From: Mycolicibacterium gadium
GTDB lineage: Bacteria > Actinomycetota > Actinomycetes > Mycobacteriales > Mycobacteriaceae
Direction of reading: 5' to 3'
Length of the DNA: 64,000 nt
Assembly: GCF_010728925.1 (NCBI RefSeq)
Contig: NZ_AP022608.1
Location: 2,046,001-2,110,000, forward strand
A program made the position numbers and the translations under genes. Positions 17,717 through 25,824 of the stretch are shown here, one piece after another. Position 1 is the stretch's first letter, and each line of letters begins with the position of its first letter. The notes beneath the pieces were generated by a model. That model had not been told where the DNA came from. It saw nothing but the letters and a program-made list of their open reading frames with translations, and did not search any database.

Positions 17717-18465
17717 GTCTCGACGGTCACACCGTTTTGGTGACCGGGTCAGGCGCAGGGGTGGGACGCGGTATCGCGATGGCCCTGGGGACTGCAGGCG
17801 CACACGTGATCGTGGCCTCGCGCTCCGATACCGGTGTCGCAGCCGAGATCGTGTCCATGGGACACCGCGCCACCTGGACCCGCTGCGACGTCACCGCGCC
17901 TGACGACGTCGCTGCGGCGGTCGACACAGCGCTGTCATCCAGCGGACGGCTGGATGCGGTGGTGCACAACGCGACGAGCAATAGGTCCAGCCAGCCGCAT
18001 CAACTGGCCGACGTGGACCGGCAGCTGTTCGACGACCACTACTCCGTGTCGGTCGGCGGGGCACGCCACTGCGCGGCCGCGGCATTCGATGCGCTCAAGG
18101 CTCGTGGTGGCACATTCCTGGTGTTCACCTCACCGGCGGGCATCGAAGGCAGCGCGACGCTGCCGCTCTACGCCACCATGAAGGGCGCGCTCCGGGGTTT
18201 CGCCAAGAGCCTCGCACGTGAGTGGGCACCCCATGCGATCACCGTCAATGTGGTTTCACCGCTTGCTTATTCACCGGCGATGACGGCCGCGATCGAAGCG
18301 GATCCCGCGATGGAGGAGCGTTTGTCCCGCAGAGTCCCGCTCGGCCGGATCGGCGATCCGGAGCGCGATATCGGGTCGGCCATCGCCTTCCTCGTGGGAC
18401 CCTCCTCGCGATACATCACCGGTCAGACCCTTGGTGTCGACGGTGGGCACTTCATGAATCTCTGA
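17713..18465 (+). CDS. SDR-family oxidoreductase
   Basis: This 250-residue classical SDR has V-T-G-S-G-A-G-V-G-R-G at 10-20, V-V-H-N-A near 83 (N-A-T in place of N-A-G) and the catalytic pair Tyr153 and Lys157 in Y-A-T-M-K. The C-terminus G-Q-T-L-G-V-D-G-G is typical. It starts at GTG 17713, overlapping the stop of the degenerate SDR, so the two are translationally coupled and could form a mixed oligomer. The reaction is probably NAD(P)-dependent alcohol/ketone interconversion; the substrate is not visible. Confidence 0.87.
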   Translation: MSLDGHTVLVTGSGAGVGRGIAMALGTAGAHVIVASRSDTGVAAEIVSMGHRATWTRCDVTAPDDVAAAVDTALSSSGRLDAVVHNATSNRSSQPHQLADVDRQLFDDHYSVSVGGARHCAAAAFDALKARGGTFLVFTSPAGIEGSATLPLYATMKGALRGFAKSLAREWAPHAITVNVVSPLAYSPAMTAAIEADPAMEERLSRRVPLGRIGDPERDIGSAIAFLVGPSSRYITGQTLGVDGGHFMNL

Positions 18466-18494
18466 CCCAGTATTCAACGGATACCACCGTTTGC

Positions 18495-18516
18495 TATGTT
18501 GAGAATCAACATTCTC
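18495..18516 (+). promoter_or_regulatory. Operator copy GAGAATCAACATTCTC with adjacent -10
   Basis: GAGAATCAACATTCTC (18501-18516) is a perfect 6-4-6 palindrome immediately downstream of TATGTT (18495-18500), a good TANNNT -10. Transcription would start inside the operator, about 28 bases before the amidohydrolase GTG at 18536. A bound protein would block initiation. Confidence 0.7.
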
Positions 18517-18535
18517 AAGCATGTTGGAGGCGCTG

Positions 18536-19714
18536 GTGACCGAGGGAAGAGCATTCGAGGTCTGGGATGCCGACAATCACATGTACGAGACCATCGACGC
18601 GTACACCCGCTACCTGCCGGAGAAGTACTCCGAGGCGCTGAAGTTCATCGACGTCAAGGGTCGTAAAAAGCTGCAGATCCTCGGCACGATCACCGAGACG
18701 ATCCCCAATCCGACGTACGAGGTGATTCCCACACCTGGGGCATGGGCCGACTACTTCCGGGGCATAAATCCCGAGGGCAAGACGCTGCGCGAGCTGGCCG
18801 AGCCCATCCGCTGTCCCGACGAGTTCCGCCGTCCCGACCTGCGCCTGGCGTTGATGGACCGCCAGGGGGTCGACGGCGCCGTGATGTTCCCGACCACGGC
18901 GGGCATGCTGGAGGAGCGAATCAAGTCCGACACCGAGCTGACTCACGCCGTCACCCATGCCTTCAACCGGTGGCTGCTCGACGACTGGACCTTCAACTAT
19001 CACAACCGGATTTTCCCAGTGCCGGCGATCTCGCTGAACGATCCCGCACTCGGCGTGCAGGAGCTCGAATGGTGTCTGGAGAACGGCGCCAGAACGGTTC
19101 TGATCCGACCGGCACCCGTCCCGCGAGCGGACGGCACCTCCCGTTCGGCAGCATTGCCCGAATTCGACGACTTCTGGCGGCTGGTCGAGTCGTCGGGCAT
19201 CTCGGTACAGATGCACAATTCGGACTCCGGCTATGAGCGCTACATCGACGACTGGGAGGACGCTGCGGAGTTCAACGGATTCGCGCTGAGCAAGCTGCGG
19301 GGTTTCATCTACGAGGAGAGCCGAAATATCTTCGATACTCTCGCTGCGTTCATCGCTCACGGAGTGTTCGAGCGCTTTCCCGGAGCGCGCATCGGGGTGG
19401 TCGAGAACGGTGGCTCATGGGCGCACCGCTTGTTGGACGTCTTCGATCGCGTTTACCGCAAGAGGCCGTACGACTTCAGCGAACATCCCAGTGACGTCTT
19501 CCGCAGGCACGTCTGGATCAATCCGTTCCACGAGGAGGACATGTCCCATCTCGTCGAGCTTCTCGGCGCGGACCGCGTGATGTTCGGTTCGGATTACCCA
19601 CACCCCGAAGGTCTCGCCGAACCCGTCGACTTCGTCAAGGAGCTGAGCGGCCTACCGGCTGACACCACCGCACGGGTGATGGGCGGCAATCTCAAAGAGC
19701 TGATCGGGATCTGA
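18536..19714 (+). CDS. Amidohydrolase-2 (ACMSD-like) family protein
   Basis: This 392-residue TIM-barrel metal hydrolase or decarboxylase has D-A-D-N-H-M-Y-E near residue 11, V-Q-M-H-N-S-D-S-G-Y (His) and M-F-G-S-D-Y-P-H-P-E-G near the end, the metal and catalytic positions of the family. I prefer GTG 18536 because GGAGG sits 5 bases upstream; ATG 18521 is in frame but overlaps the region just after the operator and has no ribosome site. It is closely related to the 34063-35259 protein (shared D-N-H-M-Y-E-T/I, W-T-F-N-Y and R-P-A-P-V-P motifs), and both genes carry the palindromic operator. Confidence 0.9.
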   Translation: MTEGRAFEVWDADNHMYETIDAYTRYLPEKYSEALKFIDVKGRKKLQILGTITETIPNPTYEVIPTPGAWADYFRGINPEGKTLRELAEPIRCPDEFRRPDLRLALMDRQGVDGAVMFPTTAGMLEERIKSDTELTHAVTHAFNRWLLDDWTFNYHNRIFPVPAISLNDPALGVQELEWCLENGARTVLIRPAPVPRADGTSRSAALPEFDDFWRLVESSGISVQMHNSDSGYERYIDDWEDAAEFNGFALSKLRGFIYEESRNIFDTLAAFIAHGVFERFPGARIGVVENGGSWAHRLLDVFDRVYRKRPYDFSEHPSDVFRRHVWINPFHEEDMSHLVELLGADRVMFGSDYPHPEGLAEPVDFVKELSGLPADTTARVMGGNLKELIGI

Positions 19715-19761
19715 CTCGTGCGCCGGCACCTGCCCGGGACATGTCTCACGTGCCGACCTCG

Positions 19762-19823
19762 GAGCGACAATGTCGCTCAACTGCGACCGTCCGTGCCTTG
19801 GTAGTTGAGCGACTTAGTCGCTC
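19762..19823. terminator. Twin stem-loops between convergent genes
   Basis: Two near-identical hairpins, GAGCGAC-aat-GTCGCTC (19762-19778) and GAGCGAC-tta-GTCGCTC (19807-19823), lie 29 bases apart, and their flanks are also inverted relative to each other (CTCAACTGC against GTAGTTGAG). They sit between the amidohydrolase stop (19714) and the stop of the leftward DapB-like gene (19943). A bidirectional terminator or a small interspersed repeat would fit; no U-tract is present. Confidence 0.55.
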
Positions 19824-19942
19824 AGAGGTTGGCACCAAAGGTATATCCGCCTTGGAGACGGTGACGCTTCGAATTGGCGGCTCAATCCCCCGCCCAGGTC
19901 ATCTATTGCGTATCGGGATGGTCGAGAACGGTGGCAAGTTGC

Positions 19943-21055
19943 CTACCGACGTGTGGTCCTCGATTGTCTGCTGACGATGGAGGGGCCCGCCAACGGACGC
20001 GAGATCAACCCAGCAGGTGCGTCGACGACTTCGGGTATCGCATTCACCGCAGCCAGCGCCGTGACGGCCACGCCCGGGTTGACCCGATCTGAGGCCGACT
20101 GCTCCATGTACAGTTCCATGCTCATACTCGGCCGGCCCTCGACACGGAAGACCATGCCGCCTTGGTCCTGTCTCGAAGGCCGTGGCCAGCGTTCCGGCCA
20201 GGGTGTCGAACTCACCGTCGCGAAATACTGAACCGCGACCGCCTTCCGCCCATCGACGACACCGGCAAGCTGCCAACGGTGCGCGCAAATCGTCCCCTCC
20301 GGGATCACGCCCAGCGCGGTCTTGAGGTCCGTTGGTGCGAGCAATGTTTCCCAGTCCAATTCGACACCGTCGAGTTCCAACCCGAGGATGTCGGCTATAT
20401 AGCGCACCACGGTTTCCCAATCGTGGTTCACCTTTCCCGATGCGATTCGAGCGGGCACGTGCCCTTCCGGTTTTCCGAACCCCATCGATTCGTGCAGCAC
20501 ATCCCAGATCGGATAAGCCTTATCCAGGTTGATCGCGTATTCGTCCATCCGGTATGAGTCGATGGTGCCGGCACCCGCAAGTAGCGCGGTGGGGATGTTC
20601 AGACTGATGAAGCCCGGCTCCGCGCCGGTCGCGTAAAACGTCGATTTGCCCTTCGCCGCTGCGGCTTCCACGGCAGCACGCCATTCGGGTGGCGCAGCCG
20701 GCGGATAGACCATCGGTATCGTCGAGATCGTCACGACGTTGATCCCGCCCTGGAGGTAGGCGACGATGTCCGCGATAGCTTCGGCCTCGCGACGGACGGC
20801 AGTGGAACAGTACAGAATGCAGTCAGGCTCCAAAGCTAGGATGACATCGAGGTCATCGGTCGCCGCGATTCCAACATCCGCAGTGTCGACGAGTCGACCC
20901 GCGTCCACACCAACCTTGTCGGGCGTCGACACCTTGACTCCGACGAGTTCCAGCGCCGGGTCATTGATTGTCGCCCGCAGGGCCTCCCGCCCTGTCAAAC
21001 CGGTTCCGACATGGACGACCCGATACGGTCGGGACGAACCCGATTCGATTGTCAC
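19943..21055 (-). CDS. DapB-like NAD(P)-dependent dehydrogenase
   Basis: This 370-residue protein has the dihydrodipicolinate-reductase-like N-terminal domain (V-V-H-V-G-T-G-L-T-G at 13-22, then D-P-A-L-E-L-V-G-V) found in 2,4-diaminopentanoate dehydrogenase and many mycobacterial homologues. The middle has P-D-C-I-L-Y-C-S-T and G-I-N-V-V-T-I-S. It is the last gene of the six-gene leftward operon starting at the alcohol dehydrogenase (24884). Two paralogues occur at 53288-54367 and 56052-57140. The true substrate of these proteins in catabolic clusters is not established; a carbonyl or imine reduction is the simplest guess. Confidence 0.82.
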   Translation of the reverse strand: MTIESGSSRPYRVVHVGTGLTGREALRATINDPALELVGVKVSTPDKVGVDAGRLVDTADVGIAATDDLDVILALEPDCILYCSTAVRREAEAIADIVAYLQGGINVVTISTIPMVYPPAAPPEWRAAVEAAAAKGKSTFYATGAEPGFISLNIPTALLAGAGTIDSYRMDEYAINLDKAYPIWDVLHESMGFGKPEGHVPARIASGKVNHDWETVVRYIADILGLELDGVELDWETLLAPTDLKTALGVIPEGTICAHRWQLAGVVDGRKAVAVQYFATVSSTPWPERWPRPSRQDQGGMVFRVEGRPSMSMELYMEQSASDRVNPGVAVTALAAVNAIPEVVDAPAGLISRPLAGPSIVSRQSRTTRR

Positions 21056-21058
21056 TGT

Positions 21059-21622
21059 TCAACTCCCGCTGTGTGTCTCTACTGCCCCTTCGCGTAGGAA
21101 GTTGACGGTGTACTGCTGACTCGTCAACCCCTTCGCTTCGAGTCCGACGAGCGAAAGCAACTGCTCCCACTTGTCGGGGTCGACAAACCAGTCCCACCGC
21201 GTGACCTGGCCCTCTTCGTTGATCCAGATGTAGTCCCACTCGCGCAGTGTCAACACCGTGCCGTCGGCGAGCGTCCCCGCGTAGGTGTCGCAGGATAGAA
21301 AGCCCCAATCGCCGGCTACACATTCGAACGGACTAACCAGACGGTAGTCCGGCATGTGTTTCCACCACATACGCCACTCCGAGGTGAGCATGTCGCCGTC
21401 CGGCGCATACTCGGCCATGGCCGCGGCCACTTCATCGGAGAACATCTCCGCCGCCGTCTGGGGCACGCCGTCGTTGAAATGTGGACTCATCATCACGTAA
21501 TCGGGCGCAAAGACGAACTTCTCACCAAAATTGACGTGGCGGCCACGGTCGATGGGTTTCGCATAACCCTCCCATTTCTGGAAGGCGATCTCTTCGTTCA
21601 AGGTCACGCGATCGCTGCTCAT
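21059..21622 (-). CDS. SnoaL/NTF2-like protein
   Basis: This 187-residue protein looks like a cone-shaped SnoaL/NTF2-like fold: an N-terminal helical part (V-T-L-N-E-E-I-A-F-Q-K-W), S-E-W-R-M-W-W-K-H-M-P-D-Y and a beta-rich end with W-D-Y-I-W-I-N-E-E-G-Q-V-T-R-W-D. Members include isomerases (ketosteroid isomerase), hydratases and cyclases. ATG 21622 has an ideal GAGGAAG ribosome site. It lies 3 bp from the DapB-like gene and 13 bp after the luciferase-like oxidoreductase. The catalytic residues cannot be assigned by eye; an isomerase or dehydratase acting on a cyclic ketone is possible. Confidence 0.72.
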   Translation of the reverse strand: MSSDRVTLNEEIAFQKWEGYAKPIDRGRHVNFGEKFVFAPDYVMMSPHFNDGVPQTAAEMFSDEVAAAMAEYAPDGDMLTSEWRMWWKHMPDYRLVSPFECVAGDWGFLSCDTYAGTLADGTVLTLREWDYIWINEEGQVTRWDWFVDPDKWEQLLSLVGLEAKGLTSQQYTVNFLREGAVETHSGS

Positions 21623-21635
21623 GACTTCCTCTCCA

Positions 21636-22592
21636 CTAGACCAGCCCAACGAACGTCTTCAGGTACCGCCACGCGATCTCTGGCGGTATTCCGCCGCACA
21701 GCGGATTGATGTTGAACACCTCACCGGCCGCGAGGCGCTTTCGCGCTTCATCGACTGGCAGTATCACGTGGGACGTCGATTCGTACCGCAGTTCATCGAC
21801 GGTCTTTGCGGTGGTGATATTGGCTGAAACGGTGTTGTCGGGATTCCATTCCGAGTAGGCCATCGCATCATGCAGCAAGTACTTACCGATCTCGTCCCAC
21901 GCCGCGTCGACATCCTCGGCGACAAAGCAGTTGGTTGCAGCATCACGCTCGGGGATCAGCACGAACCCGGGCTCAAAGCCGTTGTCCCGACATGCTTTGT
22001 CATAAGCTTCTTGCATTCCCGGAACGCCTCCGTTGGCCAATAGGCCAAGACCGTTGCGTCCCGCGCGGCGCGCGGCGGCGAGGCTCGCCCCGCCCCAGCT
22101 CATCATCGGACCATCTGGTGTGCGCGGCTGCGGCGTCACCTTCATTCGCCGGCCCTCGTGAACGACCTCCTCACCGGCGAGCAGCCGACGCAAGAGCCCG
22201 AGCTTCTCATCGGCGAGACGGCCGCGATCGGAGAGGGAGAGACCAAAGTGGGCGTATTCCTCGGCCCGGTAGCCGATTCCGAACACGTAGGTGGCCCGGC
22301 CCGCGCTGATGTGGTCCAAGACCGCCATATCCTCTGCCAGACGGGCGGGATCGTAAAAGGGCAGCAGGATCACCAGGTTCAGCATCAGTTGCTCCGTGCG
22401 CGCGGCAATCGCCGCGCCCAGGAGCAGCGGCGACGGCAGATAACCGTCGTCAGCGCAATGATGTTCGCACAACACCGCGGCAACGCACCCGCGAGTTTCG
22501 GCCCATGCCGACATCTCGCAGGCCGCCCTGTACAGCTCCGTCGGTGGTGCACCGATCGAGGGTGCCCGCATGTCGAAACGAAGGGTGAACAT
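21636..22592 (-). CDS. Luciferase-like (LLM) flavin-dependent oxidoreductase
   Basis: This 318-residue bacterial-luciferase-fold protein (TIM barrel) has L-C-E-H-H-C near residue 42, I-S-A-G-R-A-T-Y-V-F-G-I-G-Y near 95 and M-S-W-G-G-A-S near 165. In mycobacteria such proteins use FMN or F420 for monooxygenation (including Baeyer-Villiger type) or hydride transfer; the cofactor cannot be chosen from sequence here. It sits inside the IclR-divergent operon between the SDR (8-bp gap) and a SnoaL-like gene, so an oxidation followed by rearrangement or isomerisation is suggested. Confidence 0.85.
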   Translation of the reverse strand: MFTLRFDMRAPSIGAPPTELYRAACEMSAWAETRGCVAAVLCEHHCADDGYLPSPLLLGAAIAARTEQLMLNLVILLPFYDPARLAEDMAVLDHISAGRATYVFGIGYRAEEYAHFGLSLSDRGRLADEKLGLLRRLLAGEEVVHEGRRMKVTPQPRTPDGPMMSWGGASLAAARRAGRNGLGLLANGGVPGMQEAYDKACRDNGFEPGFVLIPERDAATNCFVAEDVDAAWDEIGKYLLHDAMAYSEWNPDNTVSANITTAKTVDELRYESTSHVILPVDEARKRLAAGEVFNINPLCGGIPPEIAWRYLKTFVGLV

Positions 22593-22600
22593 TTGGACGG

Positions 22601-23437
22601 CTAACTCCCCGGACGTTCGTCGGTACCCATGACTTCGGTGCTCATCTGCATGATCAGTTGGACCACCTCGTTGCGTGACATGGACTTGAAGAGTTCAAAG
22701 GCCATGCGGATGTCGTCACCGGTCGCGACAGTCGGTCCGTTGCCAAGATTGGCGAACGCCTCGTCAACGACACTTGCTGCGGTGACCGCACCCTTGGGCA
22801 CCTCATCGACAGATGCCAGACGCCCGCGCTCGTACTCCAACTTGCGAAGCGCAGGCGTGTCGGTCATGCCGAGGACAAGCCCGAGGACATCCACCCCCTT
22901 GTCATGCAGCTCGACCCACAACCCCTCGGTGAATACCATGTCGAAGGCCTTGGTTCCGCCGTAAGCCACCATGTTTCGGCCACCGGCCAACGCAGCCCCC
23001 GACGTGAAGTTAACGATGCCGCCGCGACCCCGCTCGACCATGGGACCGGCGAAGTGGTGACACAGCCGCATGAGTACGAGACAGTTGCGTTGCAGCAGGG
23101 ATTCAGCGGCAGACACCGGGTTGGCAAGGAAGGATTGATAATTCGGATCGCCGCCTGCGCAATAGACCAACATGCCGACGTCGATATCAGCTGTGGCGTC
23201 GATGATCGTCTTAGATGCGTCAGCGTCGGTGAGGTCCACGGGCAGCGTCCTGGTCTGAGCCTTGGTGCGCGCGCGGATGCCCTCGGCCACCTCCTCGAGC
23301 ACATGTTGACGACGAGCGACCAGCACCACGTTGACGCCTTCGGACGCGATTCGCTCCGCGAACAAGGCCCCGACGCCATCGGACGCGCCGACGACGATCG
23401 CCCAGGGCCCGTACTTGGTCGCGAAGTCATCGGTCAT
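22601..23437 (-). CDS. SDR-family oxidoreductase
   Basis: This 278-residue classical SDR has V-V-G-A-S-D-G-V-G at 15-23, V-Y-C-A-G near 91-95 and the catalytic Tyr159/Lys163 in A-Y-G-G-T-K. It ends with a long C-terminal helix region (R-M-A-F-E-L-F-K-S-M-S-R). The start overlaps the stop of the small SnoaL-like gene by ATGA. In the order of the operon it follows the zinc alcohol dehydrogenase and SnoaL protein, so it may act on the same hydroxylated intermediate. Confidence 0.87.
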   Translation of the reverse strand: MTDDFATKYGPWAIVVGASDGVGALFAERIASEGVNVVLVARRQHVLEEVAEGIRARTKAQTRTLPVDLTDADASKTIIDATADIDVGMLVYCAGGDPNYQSFLANPVSAAESLLQRNCLVLMRLCHHFAGPMVERGRGGIVNFTSGAALAGGRNMVAYGGTKAFDMVFTEGLWVELHDKGVDVLGLVLGMTDTPALRKLEYERGRLASVDEVPKGAVTAASVVDEAFANLGNGPTVATGDDIRMAFELFKSMSRNEVVQLIMQMSTEVMGTDERPGS

Positions 23438-23835
23438 TGAGCTGACACCCCGACGAGCCGCACCGAGGTGTACGTGCGGCGCGCGATTCGCCAGCCGTCG
23501 ACGGTGCGCACAGCGTAATCGTCGTAGTAGCCAACGGGATTGGCGCCCGAGCCGTCCTCGGCCAAGATCAAGGCATCGACGTACGTCCGCAGTTCGGCAG
23601 CATCACCGTCGATATCGATCGCCTGGTTGGTCATCCGGTGCATGGTGTGGGCAGCCCCGACGTGGACCGCCGCCATGAACTCGGCGACTTGAGCACCGCC
23701 GGTCCAATGGCCGACCTCGCCGTAGTCCACCTCGGCATCGGAGGTGAAAACCGTCGACAGCAGGTGGTATTGCTGTCTGTCGATTGCGGTGGCGTAGCGG
23801 ATCGTCAGATCGACCAGTTCCTCGCGGTCGGTCAT
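23434..23835 (-). CDS. Small SnoaL/NTF2-like protein
   Basis: This 133-residue one-domain NTF2-like protein has L-T-I-R-Y-A-T-A-I-D-R near the start, V-F-T-S-D-A-E-V-D-Y-G, H-T-M-H-R-M-T-N (candidate catalytic His residues) and W-R-I-A-R-R-T-Y-T at the end. This is the layout of the SnoaL-like domain family found beside steroid and aromatic catabolic genes; members act as isomerases or hydratases, or bind ligands. It overlaps both neighbours by 4 bp. It resembles the protein at 32849-33286 in layout. Confidence 0.8.
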   Translation of the reverse strand: MTDREELVDLTIRYATAIDRQQYHLLSTVFTSDAEVDYGEVGHWTGGAQVAEFMAAVHVGAAHTMHRMTNQAIDIDGDAAELRTYVDALILAEDGSGANPVGYYDDYAVRTVDGWRIARRTYTSVRLVGVSAQ

Positions 23836-24884
23836 GCGACATCTCCGTTCGGATGGATGACGATCCGAGGGGGCCCCTCAGATCTTCGAGCCTGCTCCAG
23901 CGCATCGGGCACGTCGTCCAGCCCGATGATCCGACCGATGCTGGGCAACGGGTCGAGCCGCCCTTCGGCCACAGCATCCAGGACGCCGTACCAATCCTGC
24001 GGCATCGGTCCGCCTCCGAATTGGAGCGTCAGCCCGTTGCGGGTGGCCTCGGTGATGTCGAGGGTGTCACCGGTGTACCAGCCACCGGCGCAGTAGATCC
24101 GCGAAGAGAACTCCGCTTCCTTGACGATCGAATCGATGAGCCCTGATGCACCAACGCATTCAAAGACCACCGCCGAGCCACCCAGATGACGTTCGGCACG
24201 CACCTCGCGAAACACATCGAACACCGAGCGCTGTGCGGGGTCGACCATGACATGGGCGCCAAAGCTCGCCGCGGCCAGTTCGCGGCGATCTTCCTGGAAA
24301 TCGGAGACGATGATCGGCTCGATTCCGCGGGCGGACAGCGCCGCAACCGCGGACAGGCCGATCGCCCCCGCTCCGATCACGATGGGGACTTCGCCGGGTT
24401 CGAGTCGGGAGGCGCGGACGTAGAACTCACCGACGGCGAAGGCGTCGACGACTGCGATGGCGTCGATGGACACGGATCCGTCGACGACCTTCGCCGTCGC
24501 CTCGGGCACCACGAGAAGCTCACCGAAGCTGCCCTGGGCTTCGGGATGCTGACCGATGATGCGCAGACCTCCGGCGCCTCCGTCGACCAGCCGGATCGGC
24601 ATCGACGTGACACGCGAACCGATAGGAAACGCATCGCTACACCCGGGTCCGTGACCGATCACCTCACCGACGAACTCGTGCCCCATGACGATGTCGCGCT
24701 GCTCGTCGTACAGGGATCGCCCCGTCGGGTCGTCGATCGCGAGTTCTGGATGGTCCATGAAATGCACGTCGGAAGCGCAGATCGCGGTGCTGAGCGTCTT
24801 CAGCAGCAACTCACCCTGTCCGGGAACGGGATCGGCGGTTTCACGAACGTGCAGCCGGCCGCCTCTCAACACCACAGCGCGCAA
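23832..24884 (-). CDS. Zinc-dependent alcohol dehydrogenase (MDR family)
   Basis: This 350-residue medium-chain dehydrogenase has the catalytic-zinc ligands Cys36 (I-C-A-S-D) and the G-H-E motif at 68-70, and the NAD-binding G-A-G-A-I-G-L at 171-177. The usual four-cysteine structural-zinc loop is missing: the region after R-V-T-S-M-P has no C-x-x-C. A TTG start at 24884 gives M-R-A-V-V-L-R-G-G-R-L, which aligns with the family start; the frame is open upstream but that part lies antisense to iclR. First gene of the six-gene leftward operon, 82 bp from the divergent IclR gene. Confidence 0.82.
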   Translation of the reverse strand: MRAVVLRGGRLHVRETADPVPGQGELLLKTLSTAICASDVHFMDHPELAIDDPTGRSLYDEQRDIVMGHEFVGEVIGHGPGCSDAFPIGSRVTSMPIRLVDGGAGGLRIIGQHPEAQGSFGELLVVPEATAKVVDGSVSIDAIAVVDAFAVGEFYVRASRLEPGEVPIVIGAGAIGLSAVAALSARGIEPIIVSDFQEDRRELAAASFGAHVMVDPAQRSVFDVFREVRAERHLGGSAVVFECVGASGLIDSIVKEAEFSSRIYCAGGWYTGDTLDITEATRNGLTLQFGGGPMPQDWYGVLDAVAEGRLDPLPSIGRIIGLDDVPDALEQARRSEGPPRIVIHPNGDVA

Positions 24885-24903
24885 GGCTTCTCGTTTCTCT
24901 ATT

Positions 24904-24925
24904 ATTCGAGATATTATTCTCGAAT
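24904..24925. promoter_or_regulatory. Perfect palindrome in the adh/iclR divergent promoter
   Basis: ATTCGAGA and TCTCGAAT form a perfect 8-bp inverted repeat separated by six AT-only bases. It lies 20 bp from the alcohol dehydrogenase start and 42 bp from the iclR start. The GAGA/TCTC half-sites are two bases closer together than in the dispersed GAGAAY-N4-RTTCTC element, so this is probably the separate operator of the adjacent IclR regulator. Confidence 0.65.
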
Positions 24926-24966
24926 TACTGAGATGACGGTAGAAGCCGTCCACCGAGGAGTCAAGG

Positions 24967-25824
24967 TTGCGCGGAGCGGGTTCGGCACCGACTGAACGGG
25001 TTCTCGACGTCATCGAGTTGCTCAGCCACCCGGAGAACCAGCAACTGCGATTTTCGGATGTGGTTCGTGAACTCGAGCTATCCCAGGCCACCGCGCACGC
25101 AATCCTCAAGACCCTGGCCGATCGCGGGTGGATCAGTCGAGATCCTGCAGCCAAAACGTTCAGCCTCGGCCCGGCGCTGTCACTGATTGCCGGGCGTCTC
25201 GCCACTATGCGACCGGTGACCCATCTGGCGCGCGATGCGGCACGCCGGCTCGCCATCGCGGTGGACGTCCCGGCTTCGGTCATCGAGCGTGCGGGAGATG
25301 ATCTCGTCATCACGGCGTTCGAGCAGCCGAAGGGCGGCGCGATCCCGGCACCGCACGAACGCATTCCGTATACCGCGCCGTTCGGCGTCGCTTTCGCGGC
25401 GTGGGACACCCCAGTCGCGCAGGGCGCGTGGATTCAGCGTGCCGCAACAGATGACGCCGATCTGATCCGGCAACTGCAGGATGTGCTGGCCCAGACCCGC
25501 AAGCGCGGCTATGACATCGACTCGATGACACCCGCACTTGCGCAGGCAGCACACGCCATCGGATCGCTGTCCGAACATGCCCTGCCTGTCAATATGCGTT
25601 CGATCATTGACCAGCTGCGGCTCGAATTCACCTCAGCGGCACTGACTTCAGATGACGATCCCCGCGCGCCTCGCCCCGTAGCCACCATTTCCGCTCCCGT
25701 CCTCGACAAGAACGGCCATATTCAACTGGTGCTCGGAATTCACCCAGTGCGGGCGATGACGATGAAAGAAATCCGTTCCGCGGCAGAGCCTCTGCTTCGC
25801 GAGATCGAATTGCTCACGGGCTAG
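24967..25824 (+). CDS. IclR-family transcriptional regulator
   Basis: This 285-residue regulator has an N-terminal winged helix (helix-turn-helix about residues 29-54, F-S-D-V-V-R-E-L ... A-T-A-H-A-I-L-K-T-L) and a GAF-like effector domain. TTG 24967 is chosen because GAGGAG lies 6 bases upstream and the frame begins there. It is divergent from the six-gene operon 19943-24884 and likely controls it through the palindrome at 24904-24925, as IclR regulators typically act on adjacent divergent operons with the pathway substrate as effector. Its stop shares a CTAG tetramer with the stop of the convergent synthetase gene. Confidence 0.88.
   Translation: MRGAGSAPTERVLDVIELLSHPENQQLRFSDVVRELELSQATAHAILKTLADRGWISRDPAAKTFSLGPALSLIAGRLATMRPVTHLARDAARRLAIAVDVPASVIERAGDDLVITAFEQPKGGAIPAPHERIPYTAPFGVAFAAWDTPVAQGAWIQRAATDDADLIRQLQDVLAQTRKRGYDIDSMTPALAQAAHAIGSLSEHALPVNMRSIIDQLRLEFTSAALTSDDDPRAPRPVATISAPVLDKNGHIQLVLGIHPVRAMTMKEIRSAAEPLLREIELLTG

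Noticed and set aside
24904..24925. Counting the adh/iclR palindrome as another copy of the dispersed operator
   Set aside because: The GAGA and TCTC words are 6 rather than 8 bases apart and it is adjacent to its own regulator gene, so I treat it as a separate site.
24885..25409. N-terminal extension of the zinc alcohol dehydrogenase
   Set aside because: It is antisense to the IclR gene and has no similarity to the dehydrogenase fold; the TTG at 24884 fits the family start.
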